NCBI GenBank assembly: GCA_026014685.1
Contig: JAOZHW010000001.1
Coordinates: forward strand, 124,001 to 188,000
From: Candidatus Bathyarchaeota archaeon
GTDB taxonomy: Archaea; Thermoproteota; Bathyarchaeia; Bathyarchaeales; Bathycorpusculaceae
DNA: 64,000 nucleotides
Reading direction: 5' to 3'
The position numbers were made by a program, and so were the translations under genes. Numbering within the stretch: the first letter of the stretch is position 1; every line of letters starts with the position of its first letter. The notes beneath the pieces are model-generated. The model made no database searches, was not told the DNA's origin, and worked only from the letters and a program-made list of their open reading frames with translations. Shown here one piece after another: positions 24,892 through 34,553 of the stretch.

Positions 24892-25902
24892 TTGAATCGG
24901 AAACTAACTAAACGAATCCTGCTACTTCTATGCACATTCTCATTACTGATGGGTGCAGAACCCGTTTTGGGCTGGAGCAACGGCGGCTACTCCGCAGACC
25001 CCACCCAACCCGACTATGGCACCCACGACTGGATAGCTCAACACGCACTGGACTTTTTGCCCGCAGCGGAGAAACAGTACCTAACCAGCAACCTCAACAC
25101 TTACCTTTTCGGCACAGAACTACCTGACCTGCCCGCTAGCCAAGGCGGGATCGGCGACACCACCAAACACCACGTCTACTACTCAGCGACAGGCACATTA
25201 ACAGACGACGCCTCCGCGCAGAGAGCAACTGCAATGTACAACCAAGCCCTAAACTACCTAAAAACCAACGACCCAGCCAACGCCGCCAAATCAGCTGGAG
25301 CCATGACCCACTACATCGCTGATTTAGCTGTCTTCGGTCACGTTATGGGTTCCTCGACGGCTTGGGGTACCGAAACGCATCACAGCGACTACGAAACCTA
25401 CGTCAACACCCGAACCGACAGCTACCAAGACACCTTTAACACCTATTTGCACTACGACGGCAGCCTGACTGTTCTGTCCGCGTATGATGCAACGGTTAAT
25501 TTGGCTTATAACACGGTTTTTGGCGGCTCAAACAATTTGGGCTGTGTCTGGATGGATACTCACTACGATTGGAGCAACACGACGTTTAGTGGTAGATGTG
25601 GTGAGTCGTTGAATTTGGCGGTGAATGCAGTGGCAGATGTTTTGCATACACTCTACCTTGAAGCAAACCCATCAACTTCCCCGACTGCTACTCCAACCCC
25701 AACTCCAACTCCGACAGCTACTGCAACACAGGCACCCACGCCCACGACGACAACTACACCTACCGCTACAGTCCAACCTGTCTCGCCTTCCCCGCAAGAA
25801 ACACCCATAACACCAGAGTTCCCAGTTACGCAAAGCCTGATGGTGGCGTTGGCGGCTATTTTGGTGTTAGCGGTGGTTCATAAAAAGAAAACAAAAAATT
25901 AG
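24892..25902 (+). CDS. Secreted zinc-dependent phospholipase C/S1-P1-like protein with C-terminal anchor
   Basis: A 336-residue protein (TTG start) with a signal peptide (1-27) predicted to leave Trp28 as the mature N-terminus, as in zinc phospholipases C where that residue is a metal ligand. His-rich segments follow: THDWIAQHALDFLP, MTHYIADLAVFGHVMG, THHSDYE. A Thr/Pro-rich linker of about 60 residues precedes PEFPVTQSLMVALAAILVLA and a Lys-rich end, resembling a PEF-CTERM-like surface anchor. It probably hydrolyses phosphoesters outside the cell; the substrate is unknown. Confidence 0.8.
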   Translation: MNRKLTKRILLLLCTFSLLMGAEPVLGWSNGGYSADPTQPDYGTHDWIAQHALDFLPAAEKQYLTSNLNTYLFGTELPDLPASQGGIGDTTKHHVYYSATGTLTDDASAQRATAMYNQALNYLKTNDPANAAKSAGAMTHYIADLAVFGHVMGSSTAWGTETHHSDYETYVNTRTDSYQDTFNTYLHYDGSLTVLSAYDATVNLAYNTVFGGSNNLGCVWMDTHYDWSNTTFSGRCGESLNLAVNAVADVLHTLYLEANPSTSPTATPTPTPTPTATATQAPTPTTTTTPTATVQPVSPSPQETPITPEFPVTQSLMVALAAILVLAVVHKKKTKN

Positions 25903-28900
25903 TGGCTAAATGTGGTAGGGACTTGTTTGGGGAGTGTTATTTCGAATCTTGTGCCCTGCCCTGGTATGCCTGTTTCTTGGATAGACCAGCCGTAAGCTTC
26001 AATCATCTTCTTAACCAACTTCAAGCCTAACCCTGAACCGCCCGTGGTGAAGCTGCCTGAGAAAATTTTCGCTTTGTTTTCTGGAGCTATCCCTACTCCG
26101 TTGTCTTCGTAGATGAGTTTTATTTGTGAACCATTGGAGATGTTGTAGAGTTTTATTTGGGTAGCGTTTTTGCCGTGTTTGAGTGTGTTGTCGATGAGGT
26201 TATAGAAGAGTTGACTTAGCATCGTATCTGCAGTTACCGTTAATCCTGCGCAGTGGTTAATTACTCTTAAAGGAAGGTTGGGGAACAACGCCACCGCTTT
26301 GTTGAAGCTGTCAGCTGCGTTAATGGGGGTTTGTTCTTCAACCCCTATTTTTTCGTATAAGCGACTGAACTCAAAGAGTTTATCGGATTGCTGAATAGCT
26401 GACTCTATTGCTTCCACATACTTGATTAATTCCGTGTTATCTTTCAGATGCTTCTTTAACAGGTAAGCGTTACCTTGCGCAACTGCAAGCTTGTTCTTTA
26501 CATCATGCCGCGTTAAACTGCCGACGACCTGTAGTTTTTCGTTTAAAGCCCTCAACTTGGTGTTAGCTGCGTTCAGTTGAGCCAAGGTTTTTGAGACTTC
26601 TTGCTCTCGTTCTTGGAGAGTTTTTAGGCTCCAACTATTGTTAAGGGCAATGGCAGCGTAATCTCCAAAGGAAGCCGCCATCTTGGCGTCGCGATCAGTG
26701 AAATCCGTCGGCTTATTTGCCAAACCAATTAAGCCCACTGCTACGCCTTTGATTATCAGAGGCGCAAACATAACATTAGACAGATGCACATGCCCATCGG
26801 GGAGATATTTTGTCCAGTCACTTGCCGAAAAGTTATTTTCATAAACTGCTTTGCCTGTGCGGTAAGCTGTTTCCCTTAGACCACGGATTGGCATGGGGAG
26901 GCTTTCGTCTACAGTGCACTTTAAACCTCCTGCGTCGAGGAAGAGAACTTTGTTTTCAGAGCCATCATCCGACAAAAGAGCCACATAACCCGCGGTGGCG
27001 CCTGTGAGTTTTTTGCAGGTGTCAAAAAGTTTTCGTGCGGCCGCTTCAAAGCTTTGATTCCTCAACAAAGAACGCGCGCCTTCTAGAAGTAGTTCCCGTT
27101 CAGTGGCTGTTTTTTGGAGTTCTTCGTGTTCTTTTTTGCTTTCCGTTATGTCGATGAATACTGTGGCAAATTGGTCTTTTTGGGGGGAGAAAACCGAAAT
27201 TAAGAAATATTTCTGCATCGGCGGGAAATAGGTTTCAAACGCGTAGCTTTCGCCTGATTTAGCGACTTTAGCGTAAATGTCTAGGTATGGGGCGGGGTTT
27301 GTGCCGTAGAGGATGGAAGCTCTCTGTCCAACGGCTTGATTACGCTTTAAGCCTGTGATTTTTTCATACGCAGTGTTTACGTCTAAAATTTTGTAATCAA
27401 CCGCGTCTCCTTTGTCATCGTACATTACTTCATGGAGGCAAACACCCTCGGACATCTCCGAAAACAGAGATTTGTACTTCTTTTGACTGAGCGCTAACTC
27501 TTTTTCTAAAGCTCTCCGCTCAGTTATGTCACGGAAAATCAGCACCACACCCATTATGCGGCGTTTGTCGTCGAAGATGGGTGCTCCGCTGTCATCTATG
27601 GGGATTTCACTGCCATCTTTCCTTACCAGAAGAGTGTGGTTAGCTAAACCGACGATGTGCCCTGTTTTAATTACTTTAGCAACAGGGTCTTCGACTGGCA
27701 GACGGCTCTCTTCGTTGAGTATCCTAAACACTTCAGCCAAAGGTTTACCTAAAGCAGCCTTGTTTGACCAGCCAGTGAGTTCTTCAGCCACCTTATTCAT
27801 GAACTCGATTCTGCCTTTGGCGTCGGTGGTGATGACAGCGTCGCCTATGCTTTTTACTGTGGTTGCCCACTGTTGCTCTTTGGAGCGCATTAACTCTTCG
27901 GTTTTCTTGCGTTCGGAGACATTGCGGGCTATACTCAAGATTGCCTCTTTACCGTTATACGTAATGAGGCTGGAGCTTATTTCAACAGGAATTTCAACTC
28001 CAGATTTGGAGGTGTGTACGGTTTCGAAAACACGCCGCTTCTTAGCAGGCAAACTATGAATTAAGTCAGCCACCTGTTTTTTGGTTAATCTTTTATCTAT
28101 ACCGCCAATGCCTATCTTGAGCAACTCGTCTTTTGAGTACCCCAAAACTTCAACAGCAGCATCATTAACTTCCAAAACGTTCCCCTGAAAATCAAGAACC
28201 CAAGCTGTCTCAGTCATACCGTTAATGAGGCTCTGATACGTGTTTAAACTATCTTTAAGCAGGTCCTGCGTTTTTTTAAGCTCAGTTATATCAAAAATAT
28301 AATGCGCATAGAGGGTTTCACTGTAGGGCACCCAAACGCCACGGTAAAATTTGCCGTCATATTCCACTTCAAGCATCTGAGGCGTATTAGTTTCCCAAAC
28401 CTTTGGCGCCAAGCAAAACGGACAAGGCGTATCTCGTTGGGCACAAGTGTTATAGCAGGTGCGGCCGGGAAGGGCGCCTTGGTCTTGGGCGATTTTGTTT
28501 GAGAAAACTATTTTTCGTGTGTTCTTTTCTAAAATTAAAGCAGTGCAAGGAAAATTGTCTAAGAGGATGTTGCGGAGTAATTCTTCCTCTTTTGTCCTAA
28601 TTTGAGCGGTTCTCCGTGCATGTGACAAACGTATTCCGTGGGCAAGTTCGCCAAAGACGGTTTCAGGGTTGCCTTGCTTGTTGATGTAGCCATCTGCGCC
28701 CAAGTTGAGCGCTTGAATAGCCACTTCCTCTCTGCCTTTACCTGTGAAAAGTATGAAGGGGATACTGTTTTTTTGATCTTGCCGCAAAATTTTAAGGAAA
28801 TCTAACCCGTTTTTGATGGGCATCTCATAGTCAGAAACTATAACATCAAAATTTTGTTTTGCAAGCAATGAGATGGCTTGGTCCACGCTTGAGGCGGGTT

Positions 28901-29024
28901 CTATGAGTAAATGATCGTTTATGTCAAGCAGCATCAGTTTGGAAAGGTCTAAAAACGACGAATCATCATCCACATGTAGAACTCTGATAACAGCACTGTT
29001 CCCTAACTGATTCGAATCGCCCAT
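25899..29024 (-). CDS. Hybrid histidine kinase: receiver, PAS domains, GAF, kinase core
   Basis: A 1041-residue cytoplasmic kinase. It starts with a receiver domain (VLHVDDDSSF, phosphoacceptor in IVSDYEMPIKNG), followed by about four PAS domains, the first holding a Cys cluster (TCYNTCAQRDTPCPFC) that could bind metal or sense redox state. A GAF domain (about 660-810) precedes the phospho-His motif LTRHDVKNKLA and an ATPase domain with DNTLKHG, NGVGIA and GGSGLGL. No membrane helix is evident. Its stop overlaps the convergent phospholipase gene by four bases. Confidence 0.9.
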   Translation of the reverse strand: MGDSNQLGNSAVIRVLHVDDDSSFLDLSKLMLLDINDHLLIEPASSVDQAISLLAKQNFDVIVSDYEMPIKNGLDFLKILRQDQKNSIPFILFTGKGREEVAIQALNLGADGYINKQGNPETVFGELAHGIRLSHARRTAQIRTKEEELLRNILLDNFPCTALILEKNTRKIVFSNKIAQDQGALPGRTCYNTCAQRDTPCPFCLAPKVWETNTPQMLEVEYDGKFYRGVWVPYSETLYAHYIFDITELKKTQDLLKDSLNTYQSLINGMTETAWVLDFQGNVLEVNDAAVEVLGYSKDELLKIGIGGIDKRLTKKQVADLIHSLPAKKRRVFETVHTSKSGVEIPVEISSSLITYNGKEAILSIARNVSERKKTEELMRSKEQQWATTVKSIGDAVITTDAKGRIEFMNKVAEELTGWSNKAALGKPLAEVFRILNEESRLPVEDPVAKVIKTGHIVGLANHTLLVRKDGSEIPIDDSGAPIFDDKRRIMGVVLIFRDITERRALEKELALSQKKYKSLFSEMSEGVCLHEVMYDDKGDAVDYKILDVNTAYEKITGLKRNQAVGQRASILYGTNPAPYLDIYAKVAKSGESYAFETYFPPMQKYFLISVFSPQKDQFATVFIDITESKKEHEELQKTATERELLLEGARSLLRNQSFEAAARKLFDTCKKLTGATAGYVALLSDDGSENKVLFLDAGGLKCTVDESLPMPIRGLRETAYRTGKAVYENNFSASDWTKYLPDGHVHLSNVMFAPLIIKGVAVGLIGLANKPTDFTDRDAKMAASFGDYAAIALNNSWSLKTLQEREQEVSKTLAQLNAANTKLRALNEKLQVVGSLTRHDVKNKLAVAQGNAYLLKKHLKDNTELIKYVEAIESAIQQSDKLFEFSRLYEKIGVEEQTPINAADSFNKAVALFPNLPLRVINHCAGLTVTADTMLSQLFYNLIDNTLKHGKNATQIKLYNISNGSQIKLIYEDNGVGIAPENKAKIFSGSFTTGGSGLGLKLVKKMIEAYGWSIQETGIPGQGTRFEITLPKQVPTTFSH

Positions 29025-29063
29025 TACCCCGCTGTCCCTCTGGCAAGATTACGTTTGTTTAAT

Positions 29064-29073
29064 GTATAAAAAA
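29064..29073 (-). promoter_or_regulatory. TATA box of the histidine kinase gene
   Basis: Minus-strand TTTTTTATAC lies about 40 bases upstream of the ATG at 29024, a spacing that fits a leader of about 15-20 bases. Confidence 0.45.
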
Positions 29074-29126
29074 CCTTACGGATTTAGCGTTCACAGTAGC
29101 CATTGTATGGTTTAAATTTTTTCAGG

Positions 29127-29175
29127 TGTGCATTACTAAAACATACATCTGTGCATTACCAATGCATACTATTGG
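29127..29175. repeat. Direct and inverted repeats upstream of the kinase gene
   Basis: TGTGCATTAC occurs at 29127-29136 and 29150-29159, followed by a perfect inverted repeat CCAAT-GCATACT-ATTGG at 29159-29175. They sit between tRNA-Gly and the kinase promoter. The form suggests regulator-binding sites; part may instead end the tRNA transcript. Confidence 0.45.
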
Positions 29176-29193
29176 AAATCGTAGAATTTGTGG

Positions 29194-29266
29194 TGCGGTT
29201 GCCGGGATTTGAACCCGGGTGGCCAGCTTGGGAAGCTGGAGTCCTACCGAGCTAGACTACAACCGC
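29194..29266 (-). tRNA. tRNA-Gly (anticodon CCC)
   Basis: On the minus strand: acceptor GCGGTTG/CAACCGC, D-stem GTCT/GGAC, anticodon stem CCAGC/GCTGG with loop TTCCCAA (anticodon CCC), and T-arm CCGGG-TTCAAAT-CCCGG. The discriminator is A, with CCA encoded at 29191-29193. No intron. Confidence 0.95.
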
Positions 29267-29414
29267 AACGTCACAGTTGGCGATATTTTGTTGTTGGTGT
29301 TGGGTAATATATTGGTTCCTAAGCAGTTCTGCTTTGATGATATAGTTTATATCTCGCCGTTTTTACTGAGTGCCTTGTGTATAGTTAAAGTACGGTACTC
29401 TGGAGGGGAAGGGA

Positions 29415-29786
29415 TTGCGAAAAACAGTACTCATCGTTGACGACGATTCAGGCATAAGAAAAGCGTTCGCCCGTATACTCCAGAGGAACGGTTACACCGC
29501 TGATGTAGCTTCAAACGGAAAAGAAGCACTGCAAAAAGTAACCGCCAAAAAATACGATGCTGCCTTAGTTGACATTTGCCTTCCTGACCTGAACGGGTTA
29601 GAGCTTCTTGATCAAATGCAGAGGGCACATCGCAACATGGTTATAATTGTTATAACGGGTAATCACATAGAATCCAAAGAAGACATAAAGGCAGACGAAT
29701 ACCTCCTAAAACCAGTAAACCCCGAGGACCTCATTAGATTAATCGAACAAAAAATCGCCCAAAAACAAGCAACCTTAGGAGTCTAA
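29415..29786 (+). CDS. Single-domain response regulator
   Basis: A 123-residue CheY-like receiver with the acidic pocket VDDD near residue 8-11, phosphoacceptor Asp in ALVDICLPDLNG, Thr in IIVITG and Lys in YLLKPVNPEDL. There is no output domain, so it works by protein contact, perhaps with the hybrid kinase 390 bases away on the other strand. The start is TTG preceded by GGAGGGG. Confidence 0.9.
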   Translation: MRKTVLIVDDDSGIRKAFARILQRNGYTADVASNGKEALQKVTAKKYDAALVDICLPDLNGLELLDQMQRAHRNMVIIVITGNHIESKEDIKADEYLLKPVNPEDLIRLIEQKIAQKQATLGV

Positions 29787-29841
29787 ACAAAATCGTTATC
29801 AGACAGCAACCACAACTTTAGCGTGCAAGGAGCCAACAGAG

Positions 29842-30924
29842 ATGCCCAAAAATTACACGTACACTGATGCAGGCGTCAACCGAGCACAGCGCCACGAATC
29901 CAAAAAAGCACTCGCATCCCTCAAAGAAACCTACAAACACATAGGATTCGGCGGCATCATGCGGCTACCCTACGGCAACCTCTTCCCCATAGACGACAAC
30001 ACTTTTCTTGATCTTGAAATCGAAGGCGTCGGCACCAAAGTCCTAATCGCTGAACTCGCCGACAAACACGACACCATCGGCGTGGACGCAGTGGCTATGG
30101 TTGTCAATGACGTAATTCGATCGGGCGCTAAACCGCTTGCACTTGCAGACAACATTCACGCAGTCGCCAGCGAACCCAAACTCGTCAACGCATGGTTAAA
30201 AGGCATCATAGCAGGCGCAGAGGAATCCCTGTGCCCAGTTGTAAACGGCGAAACAGGTGACGTTGCAGAAATCATAAGAGGCATCAAGCCCAATTCAGGG
30301 TTTGACATGGTGGTTTCATGTGTTGGCAAAGTTGAAAAGCAAAACGTAATCACGGGCGAAGGCATCAAACCCGGAGACCCCATCATCGGCTTACCCAGCA
30401 GCGGCGTCCACAGCAACGGCATCACGTTGGTACGCAAAATCCTATTCAAACAGTGGGGAGGCAAATACGAAGCCACCGACATCCCCCAAGGTTTGGAACG
30501 TGAAGTGGCGTTGGAAGTTTTGGAACCCACAAAAATTTACGTCCAACCCCTCCTCAAACTAGCCCGCGAAGTAAAAATCAAAGGCGCAGTTCACATAACC
30601 GGCGACTCCTACACCAAATTCAACAACCTCGCAAACTACTCGCCTGGAATCGGCTTCCGTTTTGACAATTTCAATCCGCACCCGATTTTTGGGTTAATTC
30701 AAAAGACCGCAGCAGAGTTAGGCTACACAATCACCGACGAAGAGATGTTTAAGACTTTTAACATGGGTTGGGGTTTTGGCATCATCGTGGACAAAACCGA
30801 CATCGACAAAGCCATGAACACTCTTGAACAGGACAGCGTAAAACCGCAACGCATCGGCAAAGTCACAGACAAAGAACGCGTCGTCGAGATAAAACACGGC
30901 GAGAAACGTCTAATTTTGACGTAA
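29842..30924 (+). CDS. purM: Phosphoribosylformylglycinamidine cyclo-ligase PurM
   Basis: PurM closes the imidazole ring: FGAM + ATP to AIR, the fifth step of purine synthesis. The 360-residue product has TYTDAGVNRAQRHESKKAL, GVGTKVLIAELADKHDTIGVDAVAMVVND and GLPSSGVHSNGITLVRK, all conserved in AIR synthetases. An upstream GGAGCC is a possible ribosome-binding site. It is followed by purS, purL and purQ, whose enzymes make its substrate. Confidence 0.95.
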   Translation: MPKNYTYTDAGVNRAQRHESKKALASLKETYKHIGFGGIMRLPYGNLFPIDDNTFLDLEIEGVGTKVLIAELADKHDTIGVDAVAMVVNDVIRSGAKPLALADNIHAVASEPKLVNAWLKGIIAGAEESLCPVVNGETGDVAEIIRGIKPNSGFDMVVSCVGKVEKQNVITGEGIKPGDPIIGLPSSGVHSNGITLVRKILFKQWGGKYEATDIPQGLEREVALEVLEPTKIYVQPLLKLAREVKIKGAVHITGDSYTKFNNLANYSPGIGFRFDNFNPHPIFGLIQKTAAELGYTITDEEMFKTFNMGWGFGIIVDKTDIDKAMNTLEQDSVKPQRIGKVTDKERVVEIKHGEKRLILT

Positions 30925-30950
30925 AGTTTTGCATTGTTTGTGACGAAAGC

Positions 30951-30958
30951 GTTTAAAT
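30951..30958 (+). promoter_or_regulatory. TATA box of the purSLQ operon
   Basis: GTTTAAAT about 28 bases upstream of the purS ATG at 30983, the spacing expected for a leaderless transcript. purSLQ therefore probably has its own promoter in addition to readthrough from purM. Confidence 0.55.
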
Positions 30959-30982
30959 CCTCACAGCATAATTTACTGACTC

Positions 30983-31234
30983 ATGAAATACGCTGCCAAA
31001 ATAGAAGTCAGCCTCAAACCCGGACACAGCAACCCGGAAGGCGAAACCACCGCGCGACTCCTAATCGAACTCGGCTACAAAGTCCAAGCAGTAGACGTCA
31101 GCAAAGTCTACACCGTCTTCTTAGAAGCAAAATCCTCTGCCGAGGCAAAAGCAAAAGCAGAAGAAATGAGCAAACGCCTCTTAGCTAACCCCACAAAAGA
31201 CAACTATACAATCAGCGTCGTCGAACAGAAATGA
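30983..31234 (+). CDS. purS: FGAM synthase subunit PurS
   Basis: An 83-residue PurS, the small subunit that bridges PurL and PurQ in the three-part FGAM synthase. KYAAKIEVSLKPGHSNPEGETTARLLIELGY is the typical first half and the C-terminal VEQK closes a ferredoxin-like fold. It overlaps purL by ATGA. Confidence 0.93.
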   Translation: MKYAAKIEVSLKPGHSNPEGETTARLLIELGYKVQAVDVSKVYTVFLEAKSSAEAKAKAEEMSKRLLANPTKDNYTISVVEQK

Positions 31235-33615
31235 GCAGCAAACTAGTTATCCAAAGAAAAAACAGTCCAGTTCTCGAGTTCGCCATAGCTAAAGCAACCA
31301 AAACACAGCTATCAGAAATCAACAGTGAACTTGCATTGGGCTTTAGCGCCGAAGAACTTGACTTAATTCAAGCTTACTTTAAAAAAGAAAAACGCAACCC
31401 CACCGACGTTGAACTCCAAACCATAAGCCAAACCTGGAGCGAACACTGCTGCCACAAAACCTTCAAAGGCAAAATAAAAATCGGCAACAAAACCATCAGC
31501 AGCCTCTTCAAAACCTACCTCGCCAAAGCCACCAAAGAAATAAACGCCCCATGGTGCTTCAGCGTTTTTGAAGACAACGCGGGCATAGTCAAATTCGAAA
31601 AAGGCTATGGCATCGCGGCAAAGGTAGAAACACACAATCATCCTTCTGCGGTGGAGCCGTTCGGCGGCGCAGCCACAGGAACTGGCGGCGTTATCCGAGA
31701 TATTTTAGGCGTCTGGGCTGACCCTATCGCGTGCACCGACGTGTTGGGTTTTGGTCCACTAGATTACGATTACGCCAAACTTCCTGCAGGTGTAAAGCAC
31801 CCAAAATACGTTTACATGGGCGTCACTGCAGGAATCAGCGCCTACGGAAACAACATGGGTATCCCAACCGTCAACGGCGCCATATACTTCGACGACAGCT
31901 ACACAGGCAACGTCGTCGTCTACTGCGGCTGCATCGGGCTACTCCCATTAAACAAGTACATTAAAAACGCTAAAGTCGGCGACTATATAGTTTTAATAGG
32001 CGGCAAAACAGGCCGCGACGGCATCCACGGCGTCACCTTCGCCTCAGCCGAACTAACCGAAAAATCCGAAGAAATCAGCCGCCCAGCCGTTCAAATCGCC
32101 GACCCAATAGAAGAAGAAAAAGTCAAACGCGCCGTCATAGGAATACGCGACTTACAGTTAGGTGCGGCGATTACCGACATCGGCGGAGGAGGCTTATCTT
32201 CAGCAGTCGGCGAAACAGCAGAACGGTTTGGCTGCGGCGTCTCAGTCGACCTCGCCAAAGTACCGCTGAAGTATCAGGGACTGGCGCCTTGGGAAATTTA
32301 CCTCTCCGAATCACAAGAACGCATGCTGCTAGTTATTCCACCCGAGAACTTGGAGAAGGCGATGGAGGTTTTCGAGAAAGAAGACGTCATAGCCACAGCA
32401 ATCGGCAAACTCATACCCGAGAGGCGTCTGCAACTCAGCTACAAAGAAGAATTGGTTGCTAACATAGACATGGAGTTCATGTTTAGCCCTTGCACGATAA
32501 CCAAAACCGCATCCATCGAACCGCCTAAACTCACTGAACCTGAATTTTCCGAGCCAAAAAACCTAACGGAAACCCTCATGCAGCTACTTGCGGCACCAAA
32601 CATCGCCAGCAAAGAAGCAATCATCCGAACCTACGACCACGAAGTCAAAGGCAACACAGTGCTAAAGCCCCTACAAGGTGACTACGCTGGTCCAAACGAT
32701 GCAGCAGTGCTTAAACCCATTGATAACTCAATAAAGGGTTTAGCGATTAGCTGCGGCATGAACCCCAACTACGGCAAAATCGACCCATACTGGATGGCGG
32801 CATCCGCGATAGATGAAGCAATCCGAAACAACATCGCGGTCGGCGGCAGAAGAATAGCTCTGTTAGACAATTTTGTCTGGGGCAACCCTGAGAAGCCAGA
32901 ACGCCTCGGCGCGCTAGTAAGAGCCTGCGAAGCCTGCTATGACGTCGCCACCAACTTCCGCACACCGTTCATTTCAGGCAAGGACAGCCTCTACAACGAA
33001 TCCCCACTGGGACCCGTTACCCCCACCCTACTCATCACAGCCGTCGGCGTCGTCCCCGACATAAACAAAACCATCTCAGCAGACCTCAAAGCTGCGGGCA
33101 ACTTGCTCTACATAGTCGGCGACACATACCCCGAACTCGGCGGCAGCGAATACTACAAACTCAAAGGCTACCTCGGCAAATCTGTCCCCAAACTTCACGC
33201 CTCCAAAGCCAGAAAAACCTACTACAACCTCACCAAAGCCATGGGCGAAGGCATCGTCAAATCCTGCCACGACCTCTCGGAGGGCGGTTTAGCGGTGGCC
33301 GCGGCAGAGATGGCGTTTGCAAGTGGATTAGGCTTAGAAATCGACCTAAAGAAGGTGCCATGCAAAGACGTGGAACGCGACGATTTTGTGTTGTTCTCGG
33401 AGTCTAACAGTCGCTTCCTAATCGAAATCGCACCAGAAGACCAAGAACTCTTCGAGAAACTAATGGGCAAATACAGCGCCCAAATCGGCAAAGTCACCAA
33501 GCAACCGAAATTAGTGATTAAAGGCTTAAGCGGCACAACCGTCATCGAAGCCACATTGGACAAGTTGCGGTACAGCTGGAAGAAAACCCTCAACCCACAG
33601 GAGGCATCTCAATGA
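31231..33615 (+). CDS. purL: FGAM synthase large subunit PurL
   Basis: The 794-residue catalytic subunit of FGAM synthase, which uses ATP and PurQ-derived ammonia to convert FGAR to FGAM. Features include QTWSEHCCHKTF near residue 70, VETHNHPSAVEPFGGAATGTGGVIRD, ITDIGGGGLSSAVGE, and in the second half SGKDSLYNE and SCHDLSEGGLAVA. The size fits the short PurL type that needs separate PurS and PurQ. Overlaps purS and purQ by four bases each. Confidence 0.95.
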   Translation: MSSKLVIQRKNSPVLEFAIAKATKTQLSEINSELALGFSAEELDLIQAYFKKEKRNPTDVELQTISQTWSEHCCHKTFKGKIKIGNKTISSLFKTYLAKATKEINAPWCFSVFEDNAGIVKFEKGYGIAAKVETHNHPSAVEPFGGAATGTGGVIRDILGVWADPIACTDVLGFGPLDYDYAKLPAGVKHPKYVYMGVTAGISAYGNNMGIPTVNGAIYFDDSYTGNVVVYCGCIGLLPLNKYIKNAKVGDYIVLIGGKTGRDGIHGVTFASAELTEKSEEISRPAVQIADPIEEEKVKRAVIGIRDLQLGAAITDIGGGGLSSAVGETAERFGCGVSVDLAKVPLKYQGLAPWEIYLSESQERMLLVIPPENLEKAMEVFEKEDVIATAIGKLIPERRLQLSYKEELVANIDMEFMFSPCTITKTASIEPPKLTEPEFSEPKNLTETLMQLLAAPNIASKEAIIRTYDHEVKGNTVLKPLQGDYAGPNDAAVLKPIDNSIKGLAISCGMNPNYGKIDPYWMAASAIDEAIRNNIAVGGRRIALLDNFVWGNPEKPERLGALVRACEACYDVATNFRTPFISGKDSLYNESPLGPVTPTLLITAVGVVPDINKTISADLKAAGNLLYIVGDTYPELGGSEYYKLKGYLGKSVPKLHASKARKTYYNLTKAMGEGIVKSCHDLSEGGLAVAAAEMAFASGLGLEIDLKKVPCKDVERDDFVLFSESNSRFLIEIAPEDQELFEKLMGKYSAQIGKVTKQPKLVIKGLSGTTVIEATLDKLRYSWKKTLNPQEASQ

Positions 33616-34430
33616 AAACCGAAGACATCAAAGTCTGCGTCTTACGCGTCGGCGGAACCAACTGCGACGCAGAAACCCAGCGCGCATTCCAAGAACTCGG
33701 CGCCCAAGCAGAAACCCTCCAAGTCAGCGAACTAATCAAACGCCACAACCTACTCGACTACGACGTGCTCGTCTTTCCAGGGGGCTTCTCGTTTGGCGAC
33801 TACGTACGCAGCGGCGTCATATTTGCAAGGCATCTCTCAGCGCATTTGGGCAAAGAAATCGAGATGTTCGTCGCAGAAGGCAGACCGATCCTGGGCATAT
33901 GCAACGGTTTCCAAATCATGGTTGAATACGGTTTACTGCCTGGGTTTGAAGGCATAAGCTCATACCCCGAAGCCACCCTAACAACGAATGAACCTGCAGG
34001 ATTCAAATGCAAATGGGTCTACCTAAAACATGAGAACCGCGGCAGTTGCGCCTTCACATCCGCTATACCCCAAGGCAAAATCATACGGCTCCCAATCGCC
34101 CACGGCGAAGGCAGATGGCTATTTCCCAAAGAAAAAGAAGACGCGCTTCTCCAGAGGCTTATCGACGAGGATATGCTGGTGTTGCGTTACTGCACCAAAG
34201 ACGGCGAAGCCGCAGACGGCAAATACCCCGCTAACCCCAACGGCAGCTTCCACGACATCGCAGGCATCTGCAACAGCGAAGGCAACATCTTTGGCTTGAT
34301 GCCGCATCCTGAGAGGGCGATGTATTGGTGGCAGCAACCTGACTGGACAAGCCAACAGAGCAACCTGCAGTACGGCGACGGAAAACTAATCTTTCAAAGC
34401 ATCATAGACAAATTAACTAAAACCTGCTAA
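33612..34430 (+). CDS. purQ: FGAM synthase glutaminase subunit PurQ
   Basis: A 272-residue class I glutamine amidotransferase supplying ammonia to PurL. It has FPGGFSFGDYVRSG, the nucleophile elbow GICNGFQ, and the His-x-Glu pair in MPHPERAMYWW. It is longer than many bacterial PurQ proteins, with an extra C-terminal part. Last gene of the pur operon. Confidence 0.95.
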   Translation: MKTEDIKVCVLRVGGTNCDAETQRAFQELGAQAETLQVSELIKRHNLLDYDVLVFPGGFSFGDYVRSGVIFARHLSAHLGKEIEMFVAEGRPILGICNGFQIMVEYGLLPGFEGISSYPEATLTTNEPAGFKCKWVYLKHENRGSCAFTSAIPQGKIIRLPIAHGEGRWLFPKEKEDALLQRLIDEDMLVLRYCTKDGEAADGKYPANPNGSFHDIAGICNSEGNIFGLMPHPERAMYWWQQPDWTSQQSNLQYGDGKLIFQSIIDKLTKTC

Positions 34431-34553
34431 GCTTTTAGTTGTTGCCGCCGGTTTCTTTTGTTTCATCTTCTCCGTTTGTGTATATAGAAAAAATAGCGAG
34501 TTTTAATTTATCCATCGAATGCACTAAACTTATTAATTGAGCCCATACTGCAT

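Noticed and set aside
25670-25790. Short CCAACT-type tandem repeat
   Set aside because: It encodes the Thr/Pro linker of the secreted phospholipase-like protein and needs no separate explanation.
29219-29440. Plus-strand frame of 73 codons
   Set aside because: It runs through tRNA-Gly and the regulator promoter; no ribosome-binding site or homology.
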